64,000 bases of DNA. It comes from Larkinella bovis (GTDB taxonomy: Bacteria > Bacteroidota > Bacteroidia > Cytophagales > Spirosomataceae). The translations under genes were made by a program, and so were the position numbers. Each line of letters begins with the position of its first letter. The stretch's first letter is position 1. The notes under the pieces are model-generated. The model ran no database searches. It saw only the letters and a program-made list of their open reading frames with translations, and was not told the DNA's origin. Below, piece by piece: positions 1 through 6,763 of the stretch. The stretch is taken from assembly GCF_042655385.1 (NCBI RefSeq), contig NZ_JBHSMA010000002.1, positions 372,001-436,000 on the forward strand, written 5' to 3'.

Positions 1-151
1 TAAAGATAAGTCCTTTCCGGAACATACAGGAATCGAACTCGGCGGTTTTTAAGCACGTCAGGTCTATCAACTCCCGCATGGTGATTTTCTGGGCCAAAAC
101 CGGGCTATTCAGCAGCAGAAAGAGAATGATCAGGCGATAAAGGCTTTTCAT
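1..151 (-). CDS. Secreted protein, N-terminal part only
   Basis: An ATG at 151 on the minus strand opens a frame of about 50 codons that runs off the left edge. The first ~20 residues (MKSLYRLIILFLLL...VLAQ) form a clear Sec signal peptide ending in an AQ cleavage site, so the product is exported to the periplasm or outer membrane. The visible mature part (KITMRELIDLTCLKTAEFDSC) resembles nothing I can name with safety. It lies downstream of the sugar transporter gene on the same strand, but a strong hairpin separates them, so it is probably a separate transcript. Function unknown. Confidence 0.6.
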   Translation of the reverse strand, partial: MKSLYRLIILFLLLNSPVLAQKITMRELIDLTCLKTAEFDSCMFRKGLIF

Positions 152-222
152 GAGCTAAAAGGTGTAGTCTATAGTTTGTTTAGCAAGCAAATAATCGGCC
201 GGTTTTAATGGGCCACAAATAG

Positions 223-251
223 CAGAAGGCCAGCTTCAAGCTGGCCTTCTG
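223..251 (-). terminator. Hairpin terminator of the FucP-like gene
   Basis: Perfect inverted repeat with 14-base arms (223-236 and 238-251; effective loop of a few bases), 24 bases past the transporter stop codon on the minus strand. Only a weak T-rich tail follows, so termination is inferred from the stem and its position. Confidence 0.6.
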
Positions 252-274
252 CCTACCCACGGACCGGTGGGCGA

Positions 275-1519
275 TTAATAAACTTTGTAGAACTTCGCTC
301 CGAAGAGGAAAATGACGGCGTAACAGATAATGGGCAGGTAGTAGGCCGTGGCCACGTCATAATCGGCCACGGCCCCCATCGCAAACGGGAAAAAGGCCCC
401 TCCGCAAACACCCATCGAAATAAACGAAGCCGCCTGCTGCGTGTGCGAACCCAGGTTTTTCAGGCCAAGGCTGAAAATGGTCGGGAACATGATGCTGAAA
501 AAGAAATTGAGCATCAGCAAGGCGATGAACGAGGGCCAACCCAGGCTTTGGGCTACAATCAGGCACATGAGAATATTGCAGGCGGCAAAAATGGCCAGCA
601 GGGAATGCGGGGCAATAAACCGCATCAGGAATGTACCGACAAACCGCCCGGCCAGCATTAGGGCCATAAACAAGACCATGTAATTCCCGGCGGTCGCGTC
701 GGAAAAGCCCATTTTTTCGTGCCCGTAGTTGATGAAAAACGCCCAGGTTCCGCCCTGCGCGGCCACGTTGAAAAACTGCGCAATCACCGCCCAGACAAAA
801 TGCCGGTGCTGGAAAAGGCTTTTGCCCGGTTCATGGTCGACATTCACGGCATCCGGGTCGACGCTGGACGACGCGTGCGGATCGGTTAGCGTGGGAACTT
901 TTACGAACGAAAACAGGATGGCAATACCGGCAATAACACTCCCAATGGCAATGTACAGCATTTTAACCGAGGTCAGATCCGTGCTGCCTTCGGTATTGTT
1001 CCGCAACAGAAAGTAGGAGCCGATGGCTGGTCCCATGATGGCACCGAGTGCGTTGAAGGCCTGGGCAAAGTTGATCCGCTGGTCGCTGGTTCGCTGGTCG
1101 CCGAGGGAGGCCACAAACGGGTGCGCCACGGTTTCGAGCGTGGAAAGGCCGCATCCCAGAATGAACAGGGCCAGCCCGAAATACGGAAAGGATGCCGCAC
1201 TGGCTGCCGGTACGAACAGAAACGATCCGGTGGCAAAAAGGCCCAGACCGAGCAGAACGCCGGACTTATAGCCAAACCGCTTCATGAACAGACCGGCCGG
1301 TATGCCCATGACAAAATAGGCACCAAAGATCGCAAACTGGACAAAGGCCGACTGGGTTTTGGTCAGGCTCAGAACGTGTTGAAAGTGTTTGTTCAGGACG
1401 TCGCCCATCGTGATGGCGATGCCCCAGAACATGAATAGCGAGGTGACGAATACGAGCGTGATGAGGTATTTTTTTTCGGTAAAAGCCGCTGGCTTTGAGG
1501 TGCTTACGCCTGACTGCAT
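275..1519 (-). CDS. Sugar MFS transporter, FucP family
   Basis: A 414-residue polytopic inner-membrane protein with about twelve hydrophobic segments, the usual size of the FHS/FucP (L-fucose:proton symporter) branch of the major facilitator superfamily. Family marks are the N-terminal run VTSLFMFWGIAITMGDVLNKHF, the FGAYFVMGIPAGLFMKRFGYK loop between helices 2 and 3, and STLETVAHPFVASLG in helix 4. The N-terminal ~17 residues are polar and cytoplasmic. It should import a monosaccharide with protons; the substrate cannot be read from sequence. No sugar enzyme sits beside it, unlike the second FucP-like gene near 46.1 kb. The start is the first ATG, with AT-rich DNA upstream. Confidence 0.88.
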   Translation of the reverse strand: MQSGVSTSKPAAFTEKKYLITLVFVTSLFMFWGIAITMGDVLNKHFQHVLSLTKTQSAFVQFAIFGAYFVMGIPAGLFMKRFGYKSGVLLGLGLFATGSFLFVPAASAASFPYFGLALFILGCGLSTLETVAHPFVASLGDQRTSDQRINFAQAFNALGAIMGPAIGSYFLLRNNTEGSTDLTSVKMLYIAIGSVIAGIAILFSFVKVPTLTDPHASSSVDPDAVNVDHEPGKSLFQHRHFVWAVIAQFFNVAAQGGTWAFFINYGHEKMGFSDATAGNYMVLFMALMLAGRFVGTFLMRFIAPHSLLAIFAACNILMCLIVAQSLGWPSFIALLMLNFFFSIMFPTIFSLGLKNLGSHTQQAASFISMGVCGGAFFPFAMGAVADYDVATAYYLPIICYAVIFLFGAKFYKVY

Positions 1520-1604
1520 AGTAAAGAGTTCGTTTGGTCAATGGAGCAACGGGTAAATTGCCGGGACAAGGTAACGCTTAAATTTAACTTGGTAAAACCC
1601 AATT

Positions 1605-1633
1605 AAAAAAGCCGACCCTTTCGGGATCGGCTT
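1605..1633 (-). terminator. Rho-independent terminator after the protease gene
   Basis: On the minus strand an AAAGCCGA-type stem (arms 1611-1619 and 1623-1631, one mismatch) is followed by a run of six T (complement of 1605-1610). It lies about 25 bases past the stop codon of the protease gene. Confidence 0.75.
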
Positions 1634-1656
1634 TCGGTCCATCGGTAGACGGAAAA

Positions 1657-2799
1657 TTATTTCTCGTGCTTGAAGACTTTCACGATGTACACATTCTCCT
1701 GAATCTTCTTGATCTGATCCTTGCGGGATAGTTTGGCCAGACCGTTTTTGCGACTCATCCGGATCGAATTGTTCTTGAGTGAATCCGTCGGAATGGCAGA
1801 AATTGCCCGGAACAGGTAATCGGTTTTGATCGCGAAGGTAGCGCCTTCCGTGGAGGTTTGCTTGCCGCTGATGATTCCGATGACGTTTCCCTTTTCGTCG
1901 AGCAGCGGCCCGCCGGAGTTCCCGGGATTGACACTGATGGCCACCTGATAAGCCGTTGAATCGCCCCGGTAGCCGGTTTTGGAACTCAGGTATCCTTCGC
2001 CGTACACAATTTCTTCCCGGGGAAAACCGAGCGTAAAAACGCGTTCGCCGAGGTCCGACGGACCGGCTTCGAAACCGTAGGGGAGGGCGGTTTTAACCCG
2101 AAACGAACTGTCTTCGTGTACCTGCAAAATCGCCAGATCGTATTTCCGGTCGGCGTACACGACCTTCGCTTTGTAAATCTCTCCTTTGGTACTCTGGATA
2201 TAGACCGAATCGGCATCCTGGATGATGTGCGTATTGGTCACCAGATACCCATCCGGCGACAGCAGAAAACCGGAACCGGCCACCTGACCGGGGTTGATTT
2301 GCAACGCCCGTTCGCGGGCGTTCAGGTCCTGCAGAATGGCGTTCTGCGACCGGCGGATGGCCTGCAAATCCCGGCGCATCATGCTGTATTGTTCCTGCTG
2401 CTTGTGGCTCGACTGGTACTGCCGGATCAGCATCAGCGTACCGAAGGTCGTGATGAGGGCGACGGTGGCGGCCACTGCCAGAATCGGGCGGTAGGTTTGC
2501 CACAATTGCCGGATCGTTCCGGTGTTGTGGCGCAGCGGACGCACGTTTGGTTCCTGGTTCGCTTCCTCCCGGATAGCGTCCATATCCAGATTCGCGTGAA
2601 TCCGGTTCAGGCGTTGGCGAAAGTCCGACCGTTGCCCATAGTGCTGCATGGCCTGCGCCAACTGCTGTTGTTCGCGGGCTCGTTGCGCCAGAACCGGGTC
2701 CGACCGGCGGAGGGCTTCAAATTCCACCCGTTCGGTTTCCGTCAGCTCGTTGCGGAGCCATTTGTCAACCCAATCGGTGAATTGGTGGGGATCAATCAT
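1657..2799 (-). CDS. Membrane-anchored trypsin-like protease with anti-sigma-like N-terminus
   Basis: 380 residues in three parts. Residues 1-90 are a charged cytoplasmic region whose start (WVDKWLRNELTETERVEFEA) resembles the N-terminal sigma-binding helices of Bacteroidota anti-sigma/FecR proteins. Residues ~103-125 form one membrane helix. A ~40-residue linker leads to an HtrA/trypsin-fold periplasmic domain with the catalytic triad His191 (TNTHII), Asp221 (YDLAIL) and Ser295 (NPGNSGGP). No PDZ domain is seen. It starts 4 bases after the sigma factor stop codon, so the two are surely co-transcribed. Inference: it senses envelope damage through the protease domain and holds the sigma factor through its cytoplasmic end. 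The protease call is firm; the anti-sigma role is not. Confidence 0.88.
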   Translation of the reverse strand: MIDPHQFTDWVDKWLRNELTETERVEFEALRRSDPVLAQRAREQQQLAQAMQHYGQRSDFRQRLNRIHANLDMDAIREEANQEPNVRPLRHNTGTIRQLWQTYRPILAVAATVALITTFGTLMLIRQYQSSHKQQEQYSMMRRDLQAIRRSQNAILQDLNARERALQINPGQVAGSGFLLSPDGYLVTNTHIIQDADSVYIQSTKGEIYKAKVVYADRKYDLAILQVHEDSSFRVKTALPYGFEAGPSDLGERVFTLGFPREEIVYGEGYLSSKTGYRGDSTAYQVAISVNPGNSGGPLLDEKGNVIGIISGKQTSTEGATFAIKTDYLFRAISAIPTDSLKNNSIRMSRKNGLAKLSRKDQIKKIQENVYIVKVFKHEK

Positions 2800-2803
2800 G
2801 GAA

Positions 2804-3379
2804 TTACTCTTCTTTAAACACGGAAAAGAACAACCGTTTCAGCCGCATCAGGCATTTGTATTTCTGCGTCTTGGCGTTATCGGCGTTCGTATAGCCAAAC
2901 TTTTCGGTAATAGCCTGCATCGACAGATGGCGGATGTAAAAATCCTCCAGCAAAGTCCGGCAGGGTTCTCCCAGGCGGTCGAGCGAATCGGCCATGAGGT
3001 CGAACTGGCGGTCGCGGACTTCGTGATCGATCAGATCCTCGCTCACGTCGGCCGCGTCTTCGGTATCTCTGAGCAATGCACCGGTCCGGTTTCGGGTCGA
3101 CAACTGCTTGAGCCAGAGCCGTCGACTGACCGAATAGATATACGTTTTTAGCTGACAATGCAAATCCAGCGAATTCGCCGTCAGTTTCTCGTACAGCACA
3201 ATCAGGGTTTCCTGGTAAATGTCCTTGGCGTCATCTTCCGTGCCGCTATTGTTCAGAATCAAGTGCAGTACCATCGGAAAATACCGCCGGTACAGTTCTT
3301 CCAATACCGTATCCGAACCGTTGGCCAAGCCCGCAAGCAATTGGTCGTCAGATAAATGAAACCGGTTCGAGTTTGTCAT
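2804..3379 (-). CDS. ECF-family RNA polymerase sigma factor
   Basis: 191 residues with the two-domain layout of ECF sigma factors. Region 2 spans about residues 22-90 (LEELYRRYFPMVLHLIL, DAKDIYQETLIVLYEKL, LKTYIYSVSRRLWLKQL) and region 4 spans about 130-185 (CRTLLEDFYIRHLSMQAITEKFGYTNADNAKTQKYKCL, a helix-turn-helix). It directs RNA polymerase to a small stress regulon. It is the first gene of a two-gene unit with the membrane protease. Its own upstream DNA carries a GGGTTAC-N15-GTATTAAG element that is repeated in the divergent direction in front of the small lipoprotein gene, suggesting autoregulation. Confidence 0.92.
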   Translation of the reverse strand: MTNSNRFHLSDDQLLAGLANGSDTVLEELYRRYFPMVLHLILNNSGTEDDAKDIYQETLIVLYEKLTANSLDLHCQLKTYIYSVSRRLWLKQLSTRNRTGALLRDTEDAADVSEDLIDHEVRDRQFDLMADSLDRLGEPCRTLLEDFYIRHLSMQAITEKFGYTNADNAKTQKYKCLMRLKRLFFSVFKEE

Positions 3380-3393
3380 TGGTTTCTTGCATA

Positions 3394-3423
3394 CTTAATA
3401 CAATTTCGGGTCAAATGTAACCC
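3394..3423 (-). promoter_or_regulatory. Candidate ECF-sigma promoter of the sigma/protease unit
   Basis: Read on the minus strand: GGGTTAC (3423-3417), 15 bases, then GTATTAAG (3401-3394). The start codon follows within 15 bases, so the leader would be very short. The same two blocks occur on the plus strand at 3456-3486. Confidence 0.55.
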
Positions 3424-3455
3424 AAAAAATTTTTTTTATTTTTTTCAAAAAACGT

Positions 3456-3486
3456 GGGTTACCTAATGGCCCCTCTGCGTATTAAG
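3456..3486 (+). promoter_or_regulatory. Candidate ECF-sigma promoter of the small lipoprotein
   Basis: GGGTTAC (3456-3462), 16 bases, then GTATTAAG (3479-3486), 33 bases before the lipoprotein ATG. Both blocks are identical to the divergent element at 3394-3423 while the spacers differ, as expected for two sites of one sigma factor. Confidence 0.58.
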
Positions 3487-3519
3487 GGTGAGATCTATTA
3501 ACATAAACTGACTACTCTC

Positions 3520-3702
3520 ATGAAACGTATTGTAAAATCTGTATTGTTCGTTGCAACGATGGTTTCTTTGGCAGCTGCTTGCCAGTCTAAAAAAGCTGAA
3601 GACACGACTTCAACGACCGATTCAACGGCTGTAACGGATTCTTCATTTGCATCAGACACAACGATGGCTTCGGACAGCGCTGCTGCTGATTCTGCAAGAT
3701 AA
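3520..3702 (+). CDS. Small Ser/Thr/Asp-rich lipoprotein
   Basis: 60 residues. A basic N-terminus (MKRIVKSVLF) and hydrophobic stretch end in a lipobox, LAAACQS, so Cys21 should be lipidated. The mature ~40 residues are low complexity, rich in Ser, Thr, Asp and Ala, with no fold visible. It is divergent from the sigma factor gene and preceded by a promoter-like element matching the sigma factor's own, so it is a likely regulon member. A similar tiny CQSK-type lipoprotein is encoded at 20.55 kb. Role unknown; envelope stress is a guess from context. Confidence 0.72.
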   Translation: MKRIVKSVLFVATMVSLAAACQSKKAEDTTSTTDSTAVTDSSFASDTTMASDSAAADSAR

Positions 3703-3727
3703 GCTACCGTTCGTTCGTATAACGAAT

Positions 3728-3755
3728 AAAAGCCGCTCAGTAATGGGCGGCTTTT
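3728..3755 (+). terminator. Terminator after the small lipoprotein
   Basis: Stem AAAAGCCGC / GCGGCTTTT (3728-3736, 3747-3755), then GTCTTTTT. It sits 25 bases past the stop codon. Confidence 0.82.
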
Positions 3756-3821
3756 GTCTTTTTATCCGATTCGGGTTGCAAAGCCAGAAAATGCAGCATC
3801 TTAAAATAATTGGGCTAGGCA

Positions 3822-3852
3822 TTGTTTATTTAGAAGCATTCTAATTAATTTG
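3822..3852 (+). promoter_or_regulatory. Candidate promoter of the structured RNA
   Basis: TTG (3822-3824), 21 bases, then TAATTTG (3846-3852), close to the Bacteroidota housekeeping consensus TTTG / TAnnTTTG but one base short in the -7 box. A start near 3857-3860 would fit the structured stretch that follows. Confidence 0.45.
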
Positions 3853-3856
3853 TGCC

Positions 3857-4047
3857 GTAGCTAACCGACGCACGAGGGTGAAACGAATGTAACCAACTAA
3901 AACAGCTATGCCGTTGAACATCCTGTTAAGGGTTGGTGTCTTCCATCGGTTTCGAAACCACGCAAACCTGACCGGAATCCAGATAGTACAGTAAAAGCTA
4001 TAGTGAGTAGGATGGAAAAAGCAGGGTCTTTGACGCTGCTTTTTTTT
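3857..4047 (+). ncRNA. Candidate structured small RNA of about 190 nt
   Basis: No reading frame fills this stretch, yet it has a promoter-like element in front, a strong terminator at the end and foldable sequence between. Visible pairings: GTGC/GCAC around 3853-3874; CATCCT (3919-3924) with AGGATG (4009-4014); a nested arm GGTTgGTGT (3931-3939) with ACGCaAACC (about 3960-3968) capped by GGTTTCGAAACC. Size, rod-like form and single terminator would fit a 6S-type RNA (the 6S-Flavo motif is known in Bacteroidota), but I recognise no diagnostic sequence and cannot assign a family. It is not tmRNA, RNase P RNA or SRP RNA by their conserved boxes. Confidence 0.5.
4016..4047 (+). terminator. Strong rho-independent terminator of the small RNA
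   Basis: AAAAAGCAG (4016-4024) pairs with CTGCTTTTT (4036-4044), and the T run continues to 4047. No coding gene ends upstream within 300 bases, so it must end a non-coding transcript. Confidence 0.85.
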
Positions 4048-4084
4048 GTGGACAATACATCGGATTTTTGCGCGTACTAATCAA

Positions 4085-4209
4085 GGGGCCAGCCGCCAAA
4101 ACCGGGGACCAACGCCAGTCCGTTGAAAATTAGCCTCTGGTCCCCAAGTGTGCCGGACGACGTGTATTTTTACCCCTTCATGGTCTGTCGGTCGGCGGTT
4201 GCTGGCCCC
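4085..4209 (+). repeat. Nested inverted repeat upstream of a lipoprotein gene
   Basis: Outer arms GGGGCCAGC (4085-4093) and GCTGGCCCC (4201-4209), extended by CGCC/GGCG with a 3-base bulge; inner arms GGGGACCA (4104-4111) and TGGTCCCC (4138-4145). It ends 22 bases before the lipoprotein start, so in RNA it would fold as a leader structure. Purpose unknown: leader control or a relic of an insertion. Confidence 0.6.
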
Positions 4210-4231
4210 AAAACAGTTTGGTAACGATTCT

Positions 4232-5383
4232 ATGTATAAACCGTATCGAATCCGGCGAATGGCTTTTCTGCTTGCGGCAGGACTAATTTTCGCCCTGGCT
4301 TCCTGCAAGCAGGAACGTGACGACAAATTGAAACCTTCGCTTTATGTTCCACTGGTGTACGACAGCCTGGGTTTTACGTTCAACACGCAATCGCTCGTTC
4401 CCCTGATCGATCAGTTCATGGTGCTGCGCCGGGAATTGCAGAAGGGAAACCAGAAGGGCACGTATGTGTCCGAAGAATCTCTCAATGCGGCTTTTACGCA
4501 GGGAACGTTCAGTCTGCGGTCGGTGACAACACCGTATTTCATCAGCCGGTTGCAGTCGCAGAATAACGGTTTTTTTGCGGAATTATCGAAAGCCAGTGGC
4601 GGTTTGTTCAGCCCGTACGACCGGGGATGGGAAGGGGGCGTTTACAGTGGTCATCTATTCGATGAATACGGGCTGGAAGTGGGGCAGGTGATCGATAAAG
4701 GCCTGTACGCAGCGGCTTTGTACCATTACGCGATGTCCCTGACCACTGGCATGTTCCGGCCCGCAACGGTCGACCAGATTCTGTTTCTCTACGGGGCAAA
4801 TCCGGCCTTTTATAACAGCGACAACACGACCTTCTATCCGAATGCGGACCGGCTGATGGCGGCTTATGCGGCCCAGCGCGACGACGGAACCGGTACGGGC
4901 CTGTATAGTCAGACCCGACAGGCCTTTATCACGCTGCAAACCGCCCTGAAAGCAGGGGAGGATTATAATGCGTACCGGGACGAAGCCCTGGCAACCCTTA
5001 AATTAAACTGGGAAAAAACGACCGCAGCCACGGTGATTCACGCCATTCACGAAGCCGTTGTCCTGCTCAATAGGCCAAACCTGAATGATGAACAGCGGGC
5101 GAAGGGAATGCACTGGATTAGTGAAGCCGCCGGTTTTCTGCACGGCTGGCGGATGATCGACGCGGGGAATAAGAAAATTACGGATGCCCAGATCGACGAA
5201 ATCCTGACCTTGCTGAATGCCCCGTATGATCGGTCAGCTTCGGTCTATCGCTTTATTACCAATCCGGGTGAGGAACTGTCGAAGCTGTCGGAAGCCGTCG
5301 CCCGAATCCAGGGGCTCTACGGTTTTACGAACGACGAAGTGGAAAGTTTCCGCCGGAACTATGTCAACGACCAGAACCGGTAA
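4232..5383 (+). CDS. Lipoprotein of unknown function
   Basis: 383 residues from the ATG at 4232, chosen because it gives a proper lipoprotein signal (RRMAFLLAAGLIFALASCKQ, lipobox LASC) that an earlier start would bury. The mature protein is mostly helical, with no catalytic motif I can name. The C-terminal half has GMHWISEAAGFLHGWRMI, faintly like the HW-containing helices of imelysin/DUF4856-type lipoproteins of Bacteroidota; this is only a suggestion. It probably faces the periplasm or cell surface. The nested inverted repeat at 4085-4209 lies in its leader. A hairpin follows the stop codon, and the next gene is convergent. Confidence 0.78.
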   Translation: MYKPYRIRRMAFLLAAGLIFALASCKQERDDKLKPSLYVPLVYDSLGFTFNTQSLVPLIDQFMVLRRELQKGNQKGTYVSEESLNAAFTQGTFSLRSVTTPYFISRLQSQNNGFFAELSKASGGLFSPYDRGWEGGVYSGHLFDEYGLEVGQVIDKGLYAAALYHYAMSLTTGMFRPATVDQILFLYGANPAFYNSDNTTFYPNADRLMAAYAAQRDDGTGTGLYSQTRQAFITLQTALKAGEDYNAYRDEALATLKLNWEKTTAATVIHAIHEAVVLLNRPNLNDEQRAKGMHWISEAAGFLHGWRMIDAGNKKITDAQIDEILTLLNAPYDRSASVYRFITNPGEELSKLSEAVARIQGLYGFTNDEVESFRRNYVNDQNR

Positions 5384-5394
5384 TGTTCTTCAAA

Positions 5395-5432
5395 CTGACT
5401 ACTCAGCAGGAAAACGTCTGTTGAGTAGTCAG
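5395..5432. terminator. Hairpin between convergent genes, short-word type
   Basis: Perfect 11-bp stem (5395-5405 and 5422-5432) of the words ACTACTCA/TGAGTAGT, followed by further copies (AGTAGTC, GAGTAG) to about 5446. No T run. It could stop transcripts from either side; its reiterated make-up matches the other short-word repeats here. Confidence 0.55.
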
Positions 5433-5473
5433 TAGTCTTGAGTAGCGTTAACCAGTTTGTCTCGCTATTCACC

Positions 5474-6763
5474 TTACCACGAAATGGTAAACTCCGTCCA
5501 GCCGTCGGGATTGGTTTTGAGAGAAAACGGAAAGCCGTGATTGAGGAGAATGTCGCGGGTGAGGGTTAGGCCGATGCCCTGACCGTCGGGTTTGGTACTG
5601 AAGAACGGATTGAACAGGTTGGTTTCCAGGTCCGGGCTGATGGGTTTGCCGTTATCCCGAACGAGTAATTGGTTGTTTTTCAGGACAACTTCCACGGTTT
5701 GGCCCGCAGTACAGGCTTCAATGGCATTTTTGATCACATTGACCAGCACCTGTTCTACCTGTACCACATCCACCGGCAGAAAAACCGCATCGGTTTGGAA
5801 GTCAAGCCGAAAACCAACGCCCTTCGCTTCGGCCTGTGGCTGCATCAGCAATCCGACATTCCGGATGACTTCGACCAGATCGGTACGGTTTTTCTGTGGG
5901 GGCGGCAACCGAACCACATCGGCGAACCGGCGCATGAACAGATTCAGCCGGTCGTTGCGCTCGATGGCTACCTGGAGCGCGTGGGTCACGTCTTCCTGTT
6001 CGGGCGTTGCGACGAACGATTTGGTGACGTTCAAAATGGAGTTGATGGCACCGATGGAGTTGTTCACTTCGTGCGCCATCATCCGGATCACTTTGCTGTA
6101 CGCCTTTTTTTCGGATTCCAGAATCTCGCTGGTCAATTCTTCGATCAGCATGAAATCGCGCCGGAAGCCCCGGTCCATGAAGTGCGAACGCTGCACGCGG
6201 TAGGTTTCAACACCGGAGCCCTTGATGGTCTTGGTTTCAAAATCACCGGACTCGGTCAGCTGGTTGAGCAACGGATGGTCGATTTCGGCCAGCGCGTGGC
6301 CTTTTAGCTGACTATCCGGTTGTTGCAGCAAAACCGTTGCTTTGGGGTTCGCCGACGCAATCCGCCCGTCGAAGTCAAAAATCAGCGTAGCGATGGGCGA
6401 GGCTTCGATGAGCTTTTCCAGAAAAAACTGCTGTTCCATTTGTTTGGTGCGTTCCTGACGCAACTGATCAATCATCAGGTTGTATACCTCAATCAACCCG
6501 TCAACTTCCCGGTTACCGGTTTCTACAAACTTGATCGTGAAATCCTGGTCCTTAATCGCTTCAATACCCGACGAAATAAACTGAGAAGGTTGGCCGAAAG
6601 CGCGGTAAATCTGAATCGCCACGCCAACGGAAATCAGTACCAGCACTTCCGAAATGATGAACAACAGTTTGTTTTCCTGAAGCCATTTGAAAATCAGAAA
6701 GACCAAGGCCGCGTGAACCGCGATGATGTAGAGCAGGTATTTCGTGCGCAGGGAGAGCTTCAT
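5474..6763 (-). CDS. Sensor histidine kinase (NtrY/NtrB-like)
   Basis: 429 residues: two N-terminal membrane helices (about 8-26 and 32-52) with almost no periplasmic loop, a HAMP-like linker (to ~105), a PAS-like domain (about 115-215), then the kinase core. His231 in RMMAHEVNNSIGA is the phosphorylated residue; the N box is VLVNVIKNAIEAC, followed by VRDNGKPI and a GQGIGLTLTRDIL G2 box. With so little outside, it probably senses a signal in the membrane or cytoplasm. Its ATG overlaps the stop codon of the response regulator gene by four bases (ATGA), so the two are translationally coupled partners. The signal is unknown; the efflux genes upstream are the likely target. Confidence 0.9.
   Translation of the reverse strand: MKLSLRTKYLLYIIAVHAALVFLIFKWLQENKLLFIISEVLVLISVGVAIQIYRAFGQPSQFISSGIEAIKDQDFTIKFVETGNREVDGLIEVYNLMIDQLRQERTKQMEQQFFLEKLIEASPIATLIFDFDGRIASANPKATVLLQQPDSQLKGHALAEIDHPLLNQLTESGDFETKTIKGSGVETYRVQRSHFMDRGFRRDFMLIEELTSEILESEKKAYSKVIRMMAHEVNNSIGAINSILNVTKSFVATPEQEDVTHALQVAIERNDRLNLFMRRFADVVRLPPPQKNRTDLVEVIRNVGLLMQPQAEAKGVGFRLDFQTDAVFLPVDVVQVEQVLVNVIKNAIEACTAGQTVEVVLKNNQLLVRDNGKPISPDLETNLFNPFFSTKPDGQGIGLTLTRDILLNHGFPFSLKTNPDGWTEFTISW

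Noticed and set aside
3931..3975. c-di-GMP-I riboswitch suggested by the string ACGCAAA after a GAAA-like turn
   Set aside because: The 5' half of the aptamer (GGGCAAACC) is missing and the order of helices does not fit.
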